A stretch of 64,000 nt of DNA from Impatiens glandulifera (taxonomy: Eukaryota; Streptophyta; Magnoliopsida; Ericales; Balsaminaceae): positions 124,620,641 to 124,684,640 of the forward strand of contig NC_061862.1 of the NCBI RefSeq assembly GCF_907164915.1. Reading direction: 5' to 3'. The position numbers were made by a program, and so were the translations under genes. The notes under the pieces are model-generated. The model had not been told where the DNA came from and did no database searches. It saw only the letters and a list, made by a program, of their open reading frames with translations. Below, piece after piece: positions 34,196-46,085 of the stretch. How positions within the stretch are numbered: the first letter of the stretch is position 1; the number at the start of each line of letters is the position of its first letter.

Positions 34196-35289
34196 CTGAC
34201 TTTTGATAAGTTCTCTGACCTCATTCGAAATTTTTTGGAGATATAATCAAACGGGGACGGTGCTTCCGCTACTTGTCGTTTTTCTTCATACATACTTATT
34301 TGCTGGTGTAGGAGGTCCATTGTCTCCTTCCCGAATCGCTCTTTTGTTTCCTGATCTACTCTCATCATCTTATCCCAAAATTTATAAAATGACGACCTAA
34401 ACAGACAGGGAATGCCTGTTTTGGTATAACCAAATTCAGGAATCCATCTCCAGATCCATGGAATGGAAAATTCAGTAAAAAAGAAACATGAAGCTATTCC
34501 GTCAATATATAAATTAGCTTCTTGTTTTTGCAGAAGCTGGGGAGATATATTGCTCCATTTATCGAATAGGACCTTGATTTCTTCTGGTAAAATCTTTGGG
34601 CAGGGACCAAAACGGTAAAACCAGTCTATGAACCAGTGGGGAATATCACCTCTATAGACATTTGCACATACCTTGATGAACCAGGAATGTTTATATTTAT
34701 TATTCTCATAATATAGTGCCTTAGTAAAGGCATCACAATAATCCCAATAATTAAATTTGATTGTTGTCGTTTTATTAAACGATAATTCTCTTTCTTTCAT
34801 TGGGGATATTCCCCAATCTTCCAACGAAATTGTCTTTTTTATTATTATTTTGCTGAAATTATAAATTTCTTTGTTTGCCCCAGAGAAATGTGATATTTCA
34901 CATGACCCACTTTGAATAAGTATTTGCTCGTAAAATATCCGAGACTTGTAAGTCCTTGACGGAGTGGATGTATTATCCAAATACCTCTGCATTATTGTCC
35001 ATGGCTCATTCCTCCATTTGACGTCCTTCTCTTCTAAGAGAAATATAATTTCCTTATATTCATTTCTTATAAATCCAATATTATTGGATTCTGATTCTTC
35101 ATCTCCCAGTATTCTGGCGTACGTTGGATTGTCTTTTTGACTGTCCGAACTTTGGGATAGATCCATTGCTATCAGTTTTTGTTTACCATACTGAGATATG
35201 ATCTCTGGTGCTCTGCCCCGACCTCTTCCTCTGATAGAGGAGGATCCTCTTCCTCTATTAGAGAAAGAATCATAACCCCTTCCGCTCAT
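34192..35289 (-). CDS. Viral accessory ORF, 365 residues, function unknown
   Basis: Starts at 35289 with an ATGA overlap with the RT/RNase H stop. The N-terminus is a Gly-Arg repeat segment (SIRGRGRGRAPE), suggesting nucleic-acid binding. The remainder is Trp/Tyr/Phe-rich (WFIDWFYRFGPCPK, PWIWRWIPEFGY). The frame is intact. The position after RT is where some caulimovirids place the translational transactivator, but I see no clear transactivator signature, so I leave it unassigned. Confidence 0.7.
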   Translation of the reverse strand: MSGRGYDSFSNRGRGSSSIRGRGRGRAPEIISQYGKQKLIAMDLSQSSDSQKDNPTYARILGDEESESNNIGFIRNEYKEIIFLLEEKDVKWRNEPWTIMQRYLDNTSTPSRTYKSRIFYEQILIQSGSCEISHFSGANKEIYNFSKIIIKKTISLEDWGISPMKERELSFNKTTTIKFNYWDYCDAFTKALYYENNKYKHSWFIKVCANVYRGDIPHWFIDWFYRFGPCPKILPEEIKVLFDKWSNISPQLLQKQEANLYIDGIASCFFFTEFSIPWIWRWIPEFGYTKTGIPCLFRSSFYKFWDKMMRVDQETKERFGKETMDLLHQQISMYEEKRQVAEAPSPFDYISKKFRMRSENLSKVR

Positions 35290-36168
35290 TCCTGTAAATT
35301 TAAAAATTCACGGGTTAAGAAATCAGGGAGATTATTATCTATCCCTTTTTTGTATGATATTTCAAAATCAAATGGGGCTAAATGAGCTTGCCATCTGGCG
35401 AACATTTGTTTTGACACATCATGTTTAAAATCTTTCTGGAACATGAATTTAGCTGCATTGCAATCTGTTCGTATAATAAATTTTTGATTATATAAATCAT
35501 CTTGGAATTTTAAAACACATTTGACTATCGCCAGAATTTCTTTTGCGACTGTTGCATAATTCTTTTGAGAGTTGTTCCATTTCCCTGAATGGAATCTGAC
35601 AAGATAGACCTGTTTTGTTTCTGGATCTAATTGAGTTAGAATTCCTCCAAATCCTATGTCAGATGCATCAGTCTCAATTACCTTTTCCCAATTCGGGTTA
35701 CTTATCATTAAACAAGGGAGTACCTTTACTTTATTTTTAATTCTCTTAATAGCCTCTGTATGATGGTTTGACCATGGTTTAGGGTTCTTCTTCAGTCTTT
35801 CATATAAGATTGATGTATCTTCTGTTAGATTTTTATAGTATGGAGCCACATAATTTAAGCTGCCTAAAAATCTTTGTAATTGTGTTTTATCAGTGATCAC
35901 ATTAGGGAACTTTTCCGCAAATTCTATGTTTCTATTAATGGGAGTAATATTTCCCTTTTCAATGATATGACCTAAAAACCTTATTTTTGTTTTGAAAAGA
36001 TCCATTTTTGGTTTAGAAATTACTAGTCCATTTTGAGTTATTATTGTTTTGAACATATTTAAATGTTTGAAATGAGTTTCAATTGATTTTGAATAAACTA
36101 ATATGTCATCAATGTAGACAATTATAAATGTGCTATAAGGATTAAAGATATTATTCATCAATGTAGAC

Positions 36169-36170
<2 letters not shown>
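35286..36170 (-). pseudogene. Viral RT (C-terminal part) and RNase H
   Basis: Begins beside the (TA)n tract just before the polymerase motif YIDD (about residues 19-22 of the fragment) and continues through thumb/connection (KTKIRFLGHIIEKGN). RNase H follows with catalytic-type Asp in ETDASDIGFGG (about 165) and RTDCNAAK (about 237). The N-terminal RT fingers are missing here and only partly present at 28985-29070. The fragment ends with TGA inside the start codon overlap of the next ORF. Confidence 0.9.

Positions 36171-36177
<7 letters not shown>
36107..36177. repeat. Short direct repeat at the upper viral junction
   Basis: TCATCAATGTAGACAATTAT occurs at about 36108-36127 and again at about 36157-36176, the second copy adjoining the (TA)n. 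The inner copy encodes part of the YIDD motif. It looks like a template-switch or repair scar. Confidence 0.85.

Positions 36178-36213
<36 letters not shown>
36173..36213. repeat. (TA)n tract at the upper viral junction
   Basis: About 40 bp of TA repeats, then AAATAAATAATGG of flanking DNA. Confidence 0.95.
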
Positions 36214-36224
<11 letters not shown>

Positions 36225-38500
36225 TGGTATCTAATTATTTTTGTTTCCAAATATTTATAGGTATAAAAGAGGGTTATTAGATTTAAACTTTTTTTGTTCT
36301 TTGAGTCAGGGGCATTTTGGTAACTGATTATTATCTGAGATATTTAATTTGAAAAAATGAATCTTATTTGTCTTTATGTATTATGTGAGATGTTTCCCAT
36401 ATAAGCGATCAGATAAGATCAAAGACTTCCCACTTTCCATGTGACAATTACAAGTCCTATTTCAATTTCACATCAAATTGTACTTGTGCCTTTTTGGATG
36501 TGTACAAGAATGAAATTTTAATTTTCTGATATTCTTTCATAAAATTAATATTTGAATATTAAACATATCATTTTAAGTAGTAAATGACTTAAATATTTAA
36601 AAATTAAACTAATAAAAAATAAACATATAAATTATAAATCCTCAATATCTAAGTTGATTTGATAATATATAATATATATATTAATAAGATTATATATTTA
36701 TATATTATTTATATTAGTTAATAAATTCAGTATATTAAATTATATAATTAGATAAATATAATTTGATATATAAAAATTACAATAAAAATAAAATATTAAT
36801 ATATTTTTTAAACTTGTATATTAGATAATAATCTGTAATTTATTTATGTAACCGTAAATATATATAATTTTTTTTTATCTCATTTCTTTATTTTATAATT
36901 TGTTTAAATTTAATTATATTGCTTTTCTAAATGATGTTCAAAATTAATGTAGTAGTAGGAAGAATTTGATGCTCATGATCAAGGGAAAAAAGAAAAATGA
37001 GGCCAAAAGATGATATAAAACTTAATACTAACTTTATATATAATGATAATTTTATTAAATTTATAAAAGCAAATTGATCTTTTGGTGTTTTTTTAAAACA
37101 TATGTGTATTTAATTATTTTTGTTCTTTTAAAATAAGCTAAATATTTTAACTTTTCATTTTTAATCTATTTTTATTTAAATATAAAAAATTAAGTGATTA
37201 TTATTATGGGTAAATAGATTTATATTAAATAAATACACAATATATTAAATTAAGTACATTTTATTAAACATTACCTAATTTTAGGTAGGAATTTGAATTG
37301 AATTAATTACAATTGTATTCCTATGTTTAAATATATATATATATATATATATTATATTTAATTTTAATATGAAATATATTGAACCTTACAAAAAATATTT
37401 ATTTTTCATAACATTAAAATTATAATAACGTCTAAACCGAGCACAAAATATATCATGTTATTAAAGACAATCAAAATAATTTTATGAAACAAAATCAAGA
37501 TAATTATTTAAATGCTACAACTAGTGGAAGAATATTATAAAATCATATTAAATTTTAGTTTTTAACTAAAATTTGGTTCTCATGGAAATGTGACACTATT
37601 CTTCATTTAAATAATATGAAATATTTATTCATTTACAGATTTAGTTTTAATTAACTTTCATGATAATTATAATCTCATTTGATCCAGCAGTATATGAACT
37701 TACAATTATTTGTTTTTTAAGCACATGCAATAGATTTGATTTTTATTGATATGCTAAACTTTTCGATACAAATTATTAAATTATCCATAACTAATTTTAT
37801 ATTTGGGCTCATTAATCAAGACCCAACTAACTCCTTTATTAAATTTATATAATAAAGTTAGCCCTTAGTGCTCTCTATAGGCTGTTACTCAAGACCCAAC
37901 TTACTCTAAATTATTCAATCCTATAAACAATATTAATTTATTTCTTCTTCGTTTCTTTGATTATTCTCATTGAAACCAAAATATTGAGCAATCATAATAT
38001 TATATTACAAACAATTAAAAAATGACTTAGCATGCATATAAATTAATCATTGAACTAACATATTTAGCTATTTAAATAAATTGAAATGATTATTCGATAG
38101 TTGTTCAATTTGAAAGCAAATATATATAATTATTTATTGTCATTTGTTGATATTATTATTTTTCAGAATCATATATTATTTGTTACACATTTTACAACTT
38201 TAGAAAAAATTAAAGCTTAAATGTTGATACTAACATTTTTTCTTCAAATCAAATACATTTATAAACATGTTTTCCTTTAGTTTAGAATCTATAGAAATTG
38301 GTGTAAATAACTTCTAAAATAATCAACTAGTTTCTTTTGAAAAAAAATTGTTTTATTAAATGGTGCTCAACAATACAACCTAATTATTTTTGTGAAAACA
38401 TTTGAACCCTTTTATTTTGTCTATTTAAATACTGATATTTTATTTGTAATGTTCATTGTTATTGTCATAATCTTGATTATTAAAAGACTATAGAAATTAA
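36214..38500. other. AT-rich intergenic DNA
   Basis: No gene or element recognised. A short (TA)n lies at 37328-37352. Confidence 0.6.
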
Positions 38501-38509
38501 ACCAGTAAG

Positions 38510-39915
38510 TATGTTATGATCGGGTGCAACAATAGAGACATGGTCTGACTATGTTGAACGTTCACACACTTCGTTTGATATTAACTCTGTTAGAAGTTAA
38601 TATCCGTTTTTATTCTTCGCAAGTCGTCACAAACTCTTGAACAAAGTTTAAGTGCGGAAATGTTTGTTTAGACTTGAAGCGGTAGGTGAATGAGATTGAA
38701 AATAAATGAACACAAGAGACAAGAGATTTTATGGATGCTCAGAGTGATAGCTCCTACGTCACCCATTCTTATCAACCTTGAGAAGAATATTCACTAGAAG
38801 ATTTGGTTTAAATACAACACTTGTACAAACCCAGTCGGACAACCATAACTTAGACACTGTCTGTTTCTGAACTTCTAGCACACACTCTGTTGACCAGAAA
38901 CAAATTATGTCAACTTACAATACTGAAAATTCACACAGAATGAACTGTATGTAATAAAACTTTAACACTCTAGAAAACTTGTAAGCTCTTAGGACTTGAG
39001 AACGTGAGAGAGTAGTGATAAAATTGGTGTTTTTCTAGTAAAACGATAGTAGAAGTTGTTGTTTATGAAAAACACATTGTGTGAAGTAAAATTGTCCTTT
39101 ATCTTCTTAAGTAGGTAAACTGAAACGAACATATAACATACATATTTGTTTAGAGGACACTTGTCCTAATTTGATTGGTTGAGTTCCAGGATAGTACATA
39201 AGAAAATATCCTCCTTTGATCTTGTCTGTACTAGCTGATAGTAAGCCAAATTTTTATTAATAAGATTGCGATGTAAGAGGAACGTACACCTCAAAGGGTT
39301 TGACTTGTCTTGGTTCATAACATTCTTTTATAGGTCTGATTCTGCTGCCGTGTTAGACTGCCCATAACGAATGCTTAATCGGGAGCTAAGATTGATCAGG
39401 TACAGGAAAACGCTTATCCAAAATACCGAACTTGGAAAATATTGGAAGCTCCTTGTGTATAACCGAAGTGGATATAAAACTGGAGGCGTTTATCCAAAAA
39501 CCGATTTGGATAAATTACTTGACGCGTCTTGATAAAAATACCGAACTTATATAATACCGGACCCGCTCCAATATTAAACTGATCTCATATAATACCAGAC
39601 GCGTCTTTTATAAAACCGAAGTTATAAAATACCGCGTCTTTTATAAAACTAAAGTTATAAAATACCGGACGCGTCTTTTATAAAACCGAAGTTATAAAAT
39701 ACCGGACGCGTCTTTTATAAAACCAAAGTTATAAAATACCGGACGCGTCTTTTATAAAACCGAAGTTATAAAATACCGGATGCGTCTTTCATAAAACCGA
39801 AGTTATAAAATACCGATTTGGAAATAAAACCGGAAGCGCCTTTTCGCAGAAACCGAAGTTTGATCAAATGCCGAATTTGATCAACTACCGGACAACTTTT
39901 TTTTTCCGGTTTTCT
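38510..39915. mobile_element. LTR-like repetitive patch, boundaries unclear
   Basis: GC-richer and compositionally distinct from the flanks. It contains a stretch (AAATGAACACAAGAGACAAG, then GGATGCTCAGAGTG..CTACGTCACCC) of a kind I associate with plant copia LTR regions, and ends in a 37-bp tandem array. No coding part or partner LTR is visible. Assignment is by resemblance only. Confidence 0.3.
39595..39815 (+). repeat. 37-bp tandem repeat, about six copies
   Basis: The unit holds ACCGGACGCGTCTTTTATAA and AACCGAAGTTATAAAAT. One unit is shortened (ACCGCGTC near 39632). Degenerate relatives (ATAATACCGG, CCGAAGTTTG) extend the array from about 39475 to 39900. Confidence 0.93.
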
Positions 39916-42900
39916 TCAATATGCACAAAGTTAATTTAACCCAACTCAATTTTTATTTATGCACTAAGAATTGATTAAATACTTTAACTTAACAAAGTAA
40001 TTTTTGTTTATTTGTATAATTGTATTGTTTTGTTTTATTTGTTGTAAAAAATATTTTTTAAACCATGATCTAAATTATAATTTCTAACTTTTACAAATTA
40101 TTCTCAATAATTATAACTTTTGACAAACATATTTAAAAAATAAAGATATTTCAGTATAGTTTCTAATAACTTTTAACGTGTCAAAAAAATATGTTAACAT
40201 TCTTTTAAATTAAATTATCTTCTATTAGGTTGATTCTTAAAAAAGTATATAATTCTGATTGGAGTGAATTATGACTATTGTACTAAGCTTTTCTATATAT
40301 AAATATTGAATTCAATAACAAACAAACAAAAACTCTCCCATTACCCACAATTTGTTTATGAATATTATTTTTATTTTTAGGTGTTTGAGACAATAGAAAT
40401 GAAATACAAACTAAAATAGAACATTATGACTAAAAAATGTCATAAATTAGTCTCTAGTATCTCAAGAAAAATGGAAAAGAGAAATAGACTAATTTTCCTA
40501 AAATCAAAATATTCTTTCTCGAACAAACACAAAATATTGACAATCTCAAAAACAAGTATTTTCAATTCCTTCCACACACACACAGTTCAAGAGATGTATA
40601 AAAATTATGAATTAAAAAAAAGTCTATATTAGTAATATAACAAGTATATTTAATAAAAATAATTGAATCCCATCACTCATTGTAGCTCAACAAAATAAAC
40701 AACTCGACCCTTCCCTTTACTAAGGAAAAAGATGAAATAGTTCACTTAAAGATTTATAACTTAATAATAATTTATTTAATTGAGAAAATATTATGCAGTA
40801 ACTCTTATTAATTTGTCTTACGATTTTCAATCTTAATTATTTCGAAAAAACGACGACAAGAATTTTAGTAAAAGTAAATATCTAAAATAAAACGGGACGA
40901 AAATGATAAAGTTCACTTTACGTTTCGAAAATAAATACTCTCCACTTTGTATGCATAACCTCAAACTCTTTTAAATATACAAATAATTATGTATCTTATT
41001 TTGTGTCAAATTTGTACTAAATGTTTTTAAAACTTCTCAAGTATAATTTACTAAACAATTCCTCACATTTATCACAATCATACAAACCAATTTAAATCAA
41101 ACACTTACCCTCGAATTTGTAAAAGCTATGATTAGAAAAAACCATTTTTTTATTGAATTTGTAAAAGCTATGATTAGAAAAAAACATTTTTTTATTGTTG
41201 AAATAAATTTATAATTATATATATATATATATATAATTATTTAAAATTGTTGTGAACGTATGAGCAATGATTTTTCATTAACATTATAACATTTTAATTT
41301 AAACCACCAAGTTTATTTATAAATAAAATATCATGATTTTGAATTTTTTTTGGATATATTTCACCATTAACATTTACTTTATATAAATATTATAGGATTT
41401 ATTTCAAGTATAAAAAAATGTTTATCTTTTATTGTATCAAATTCGCATTAAAAAATATAACAATTCAAAATAAATTACTTAATTAATATATTATCAAATT
41501 ATATTTAACGAAAATAAAGTTGTCAATGTATTCGATACATCAACATTAAGACACTTGTCATTCAAATTAATCTTGTCAAAAATTGAGTTAGGGCTTACAT
41601 ATATTATCATAACACTACCACATTTAAATCTTTCAAACTATGGTCTCAGTGTGGAATGTGAATATTTTAAGCATTAGATTATTTGTGATCATTAAATTTG
41701 ATTTATAATTTTGTGCATATGTATATATATTTTTATGCAAATTTTTAATTTGTAGATTGATTTGTATATTAACCTTAAATTATATGTACCTATTCAGTGA
41801 GAGATTCATGAATTGAAATTCGGATGGACATGAAAATAATTTTAGAAAATGTTGAAGAAACAACGAGTATATTAAATAAATAAATAGTTAATTAAATTTA
41901 TAAAAAAGAAAAGAAAATTAAGGTGTTATATCTTATTTTTAACCTAATAAATAAATAAATTTCGAGCTGAGGTGAACTTTAGTTCACCTTAACCATAACC
42001 TAAATTCGTGATTCTGTACCTATTTACACTCACATGAATATCCAAAACAAATATGATGTGTATTTAACCTCGTTTCATTATTAAAAATAGATTAATTAAA
42101 GTAAGATATTATAAATTTAAAATGATGAATCTTTTCATATTTAATTATTTTATATATAAAAAATAATATTATTTATATTTTAATCTTGTGTCATTGTTCA
42201 TTAATTAGGTAAAGTGTCATAATATTTAAATACCATGAGACTTCAACACATGCATAGGGAAGGATGGGATATCAAATGAAAAAATAATATTGTGTTGAAA
42301 TGTCATGGTATTTAAATATATATTATCTCAAGCCTGAACCAATACTTCATTTAATAGGCATAAACAAAGAACACAATGGCCAAATATTATGAGAATGGAA
42401 ATGAAATGAAAATATTAATATATGATGCACAACTACTAATTCAGAATAAAACGTTCCTAATGGAATTCTTAAATCTCAAAGTCAAACAATTTAAGACTCC
42501 AACCTCGCATATGACATATTGTTATGAGTTATCGAAAAAATCACAAAAGAGGTGACACTCTCCCAAAGTATGAAGAAGGAGAAGATATATGAATAATATT
42601 GAGGTTCTTAACCATCTTGATTGTAACTCAGAGTTATCATTTGGTAAAAGAAAACAAAGAAAAATAAAAAGTCTCTTTGAAATAAAAGTCGTTAGTGAAT
42701 ATTTATCTCCCAAAGACAAAGACGGATGCATGATGGGCTTAAGCCCACCTTGTCAATTTGTTTTTATGTTTATATTTTATACTTATATATAGAGAGATAG
42801 TTTAAGCCTAGCCCAGCCCAATCAAACTTGTTTTATAATATAATATATATATATACCTAGTCTTTAGGACCAACAAATATTTGTAGAGTAGAAAGAAAAT

Positions 42901-42999
42901 AAAAACTTATTATTAAAGGAAAAAGAGAACCAAGTAATTAAATAAATAAAAAAAAGTTAGATAAGTTGTTTATTTATATCTTAATTATTAATTAAGAGG

Positions 43000-43031
<32 letters not shown>

Positions 43032-43316
43032 TGTTAAACTTTATTTGATTATAAATTCATTATTATTTGAATGAGACTTAAAAAGAGGTAGTGTAAACGT
43101 GTTTAATAGCTCAAATTTATTTTTGAATTTATTTTCATTGTTTTAATAAAATAAGTCAAATTACTATCTAATTTCTTAATTTTTTCAAACTAATTCAATG
43201 ATGAAATATTTACTTAATTTTTAACTTTTATATTTTAAGCTATAAAGATAATTTTTGTAAGTCCGTCCTAAATATTTTTAAGCCTATTATAACTCTAAAT
43301 CCCGGATTCGTCGTCA
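39916..43316. other. AT-rich intergenic DNA
   Basis: No gene recognised. Minor items: a 42-bp tandem duplication at about 41113-41197 (GAATTTGTAAAAGCTATGAT), a small hairpin near 41972-41991 (GGTGAACTTTAGTTCACC), and an (ATT)n run near 43003-43032. Confidence 0.6.
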
Positions 43317-43601
43317 ATGTGTATGAATGTTGCGAACAGTGGCCAAAGAGTACCAATTGTGAAAAGAGAGAAATACATGAGAGATTTATATACATATATT
43401 TTTGTTAGATATGGTTTTGATATCAAAATTAATTATGCATATTGGAACTTTGCATATGTATGGAGTCCCATCTCCAATATTGTCGTGGTGAGATATGATC
43501 GGATCATGATGTACCTACCTAGTAAAAGAGATCTCAATGATACAAAAGATTGTGTTGCTGATATGATTCTAAAATGTCATTTAGGCAAAAGAAAAAAATA
43601 A
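43317..43601 (+). CDS. Hypothetical 94-residue frame, unrecognised
   Basis: Open from ATG 43317 and rich in Tyr and Ile (DLYTYIFVRYGFDIKINYAY). No family recognised, no splice context and no neighbour to support it. It is probably chance in AT-rich DNA, or an exon scrap. Confidence 0.15.
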   Translation: MCMNVANSGQRVPIVKREKYMRDLYTYIFVRYGFDIKINYAYWNFAYVWSPISNIVVVRYDRIMMYLPSKRDLNDTKDCVADMILKCHLGKRKK

Positions 43602-44514
43602 ACTATAAATAGTTCAAAATAAACAACAAATTTTTATAAATAATCTTGGGATTAAAACTTGAATTCATTACTGTATACGATTATGAGTTTTCATTCAAAA
43701 TAATGAATATTACAATAAAAAATCAACCCAAAAATCAACAAAAACATAGATTTCCTAGAAAAGAATTACAATGATAATCCAAATTGTGCCATGAGCTATA
43801 CTATTATTTACTATTTAATGACGATTTTTTTATTATTTATAAATTTATAGTTTTAGAGTAAGTTATCGAGTATGATTTAGGTAACTTTTAAACGGGAAAT
43901 TTGACGAAATAACTCTCATAAGAGGGTTATTTCCAAATTTAGCATAGACCAACTAAAATTTTTAAATATAACATTTTGCCTATGGCAAAAGTCTCTTTTG
44001 CCCTCAAATTAAAAAAATAAAAAAATTTTAGTTTCTTCCCTCCCTCTCCTCTTTTCATATTTCCAAACGGTCCCTCTTTCCCCTTTCCAAACTGCCTCTT
44101 CATCTTCCCCCGAAACCCCTCTCCCCCGACGACTCCCCGATCCAAGCCCCGACGACTATTCGGCCCCCGACGACGATCCAAGCCCCCAACGACGGAAAAA
44201 ACAGAACGAACGAAGGTTGAGGTTGAGGGTGAGTTTTCTCTGAGGCAACAAACTCCCAAGCAACGCTGCAAAATTGAAATTGAGTTTTTTCCGAGGCAAC
44301 GAACTCCCAAGGCAACACCGCAACATTGAAGGTGAGTTTTTCCCGTTTTTTGTCATTTATCTTCCATGCATGCTGAAATGGAAGAATGGTTTATGGTTTT
44401 AGTGTTTAGTGTTTGAGTTTAGGTTTAGATTTAGGTTTATTAGCTGACTGAATCGTTTTGGGTTTAAAATGCATCTGTCGAATGCTGTTGCAGGTTGTCG
44501 AAGGCTGTCGCAGG

Positions 44515-44745
44515 CGAATATGCATCTGTCGCAGGCGACTGTGCATCTGTCGCCTGCGACAGATGCACATTCGTCTGTGACAGATGCACATTCGTCTGCG
44601 ACAAATGCACATTCGTCTGCGACAGATGCACATTCGTCTGCGACATATGCACATTCGTCTGCGACAGATGCACATTCGTCTGCGACAGATGCACATTCGT
44701 CTGCGACAAATGCACATTCGTCTGCGACAGATGCATTTTTCGCCT
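44515..44745 (+). repeat. 21-bp minisatellite, left arm
   Basis: About nine units of TGCGACAGATGCACATTCGTC. Because 21 is divisible by 3, every frame stays open and yields repetitive pseudo-proteins. Confidence 0.95.
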
Positions 44746-44819
44746 GCGACCTTTTGGTTACTTGGTTGTTTGTACAAACAATGTTAGTTTGTTTTCTGAC
44801 ATTGTGATTTACTTATCAG

Positions 44820-45145
44820 ATAACTCAACACAAGTGGGCATGGCCCTTTACGCAGTATGTTGATATTGAAGGTCTTGGGTTTGATGAATACTATGAGTTA
44901 AGGTACTTTTTTCTTTTCTGGTTTACATTTCTATTGATTTTAATGTTGGAAAGTGTGTATAAGTTATTGACAGACCTATGTACTTCAGTACTATAAAGAA
45001 TCAAATGGAGGCCAAGGATGGAACTGGTTATAAGAATGTCCGTGACATTTTTGCTGATATGAGGCTAGTGTTCGACAATGCAATGCAGTATAACGATGAA
45101 AAGAGCGATGTTCATTTGATGGCGAAGACTTTGTCAGAAAAATAA
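44820..45145 (+). pseudogene. Captured bromodomain fragment (GTE-type)
   Basis: Two exons (44820-44902 and 44974-45145) join in phase across a GT..AG intron and end in TAA. The 84 residues read HKWAWPFTQYVDIEGLGF in exon 1, then PMYFSTIKNQMEAKDGTGY and MQYNDEKSDVH in exon 2. The WPF shelf, ZA loop and the acetyl-lysine-binding Asn (YND) are recognisable. The sequence closely resembles plant GTE (global transcription factor group E, GTE1/GTE6-like) bromodomains. The N-terminal start and final helix are missing. There is no clear start codon of its own, and transcription would have to come from the MULE arm. It is a captured fragment rather than a functional reader unless spliced to upstream sequence. 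Confidence 0.87.
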
Positions 45146-45900
45146 AGACATTTTTACAATTTTTAGAACATTCAAATTAAGTGTCTTACAATAAATGATA
45201 CATGGTGATAATTTAAATAATGATGAGAATGATTAAATCTTAGTACCCAACTCCAATTGATTGTTTTCAAATAACACTCATTTTATGTACAAAACATCAA
45301 TAATATAAATATTTTAATTAATAATTATTAGATTGGACAGTAAATTATTAATTATCAATATCATGACATGTCTGATTGGTTTAAATGAAACTTAATTTCT
45401 CAACACATATATCAACAATTAAACATCATTTCTAGTAATCTGATATCAATAAAAATGGTTATGACAAAAAAAAAAACCGCAACAACAAACACCACCACTC
45501 AGTGATGAAAATAAAACCCTTCTAATTCACAAACATATCAATCAATCAAAATCTCATTCTTTGGATTCAAATTTAGAATTGTTCCTCTTTTACCTAGCAT
45601 TTAAATCAAACTCACCCTCATCACGTCAATCGTTTTGCCCATTATCAGTCTCCTCGTCGTTCAGAAAATCCTCTTAAGGTTCTCTCTGATAATCCCTTTG
45701 TGCATTCACCTCTCCACACAAATTGTTATTATTACCCATTTCATTCGGGCTCACTCCATCCTCAACGCCCATTCTGTGTGCCCCAAAAATATTCATACGT
45801 ACAAGCTAGTGAAGTGATGCTCATTCATGGATTATAGACATCAAAATAGCACATGCATAAACCAATAAGCAAAATACAAAATGGAGATTGAGAGATACAT
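45146..45900. other. Pack-MULE interior without recognised coding
   Basis: AT-rich to 45590, then a GC-richer stretch at 45600-45800 that may be another captured scrap. No protein family recognised in any frame. Confidence 0.4.
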
Positions 45901-45904
45901 ATCG

Positions 45905-46085
45905 CAATCGTCGCAGGCGAATATGCATCTGTCGCAGGCGAATGTGCATCTGTCGTAGACGAATGTGCATCTGTCGCAGGCGACTGTGCATCTGTCGCAG
46001 GAGACTGTGCATCTGTCGTAGACGAATGTGCATCTGTCGCAGACGAATGTGCATCTGTCGCTGCAGGCGACAGATGCACAGTCGC
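45905..46085 (-). repeat. 21-bp minisatellite, right arm
   Basis: About eight units of TGTCGCAGGCGAATGTGCATC, the inverted counterpart of the left-arm array. Confidence 0.95.

Larger units (their letters stand above)
28913..36213 (-). mobile_element. Endogenous pararetrovirus (Caulimoviridae), permuted and inactive
   Basis: Minus-strand order from high to low coordinates: RT C-terminal part with RNase H (36170), an accessory ORF (35289), a 74-codon ORF (34195), a non-coding leader with TATA box and primer site, movement protein (33196), capsid-protease-RT start (32101). On a circular genome this is one round that was opened inside RT. An internal RT segment is missing between the two ends, by my estimate a few hundred bases. 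(TA)n tracts flank both ends, which fits the reported preference of endogenous florendoviruses for TA-rich sites. There is no integrase, as expected for the family. Separate movement-protein and capsid-RT frames may argue against Florendovirus proper; genus not assigned. Confidence 0.9.

Noticed and set aside
41972..41991. GGTGAACTTTAGTTCACC hairpin
   Set aside because: Isolated, no gene end or element edge beside it, and single in this window.
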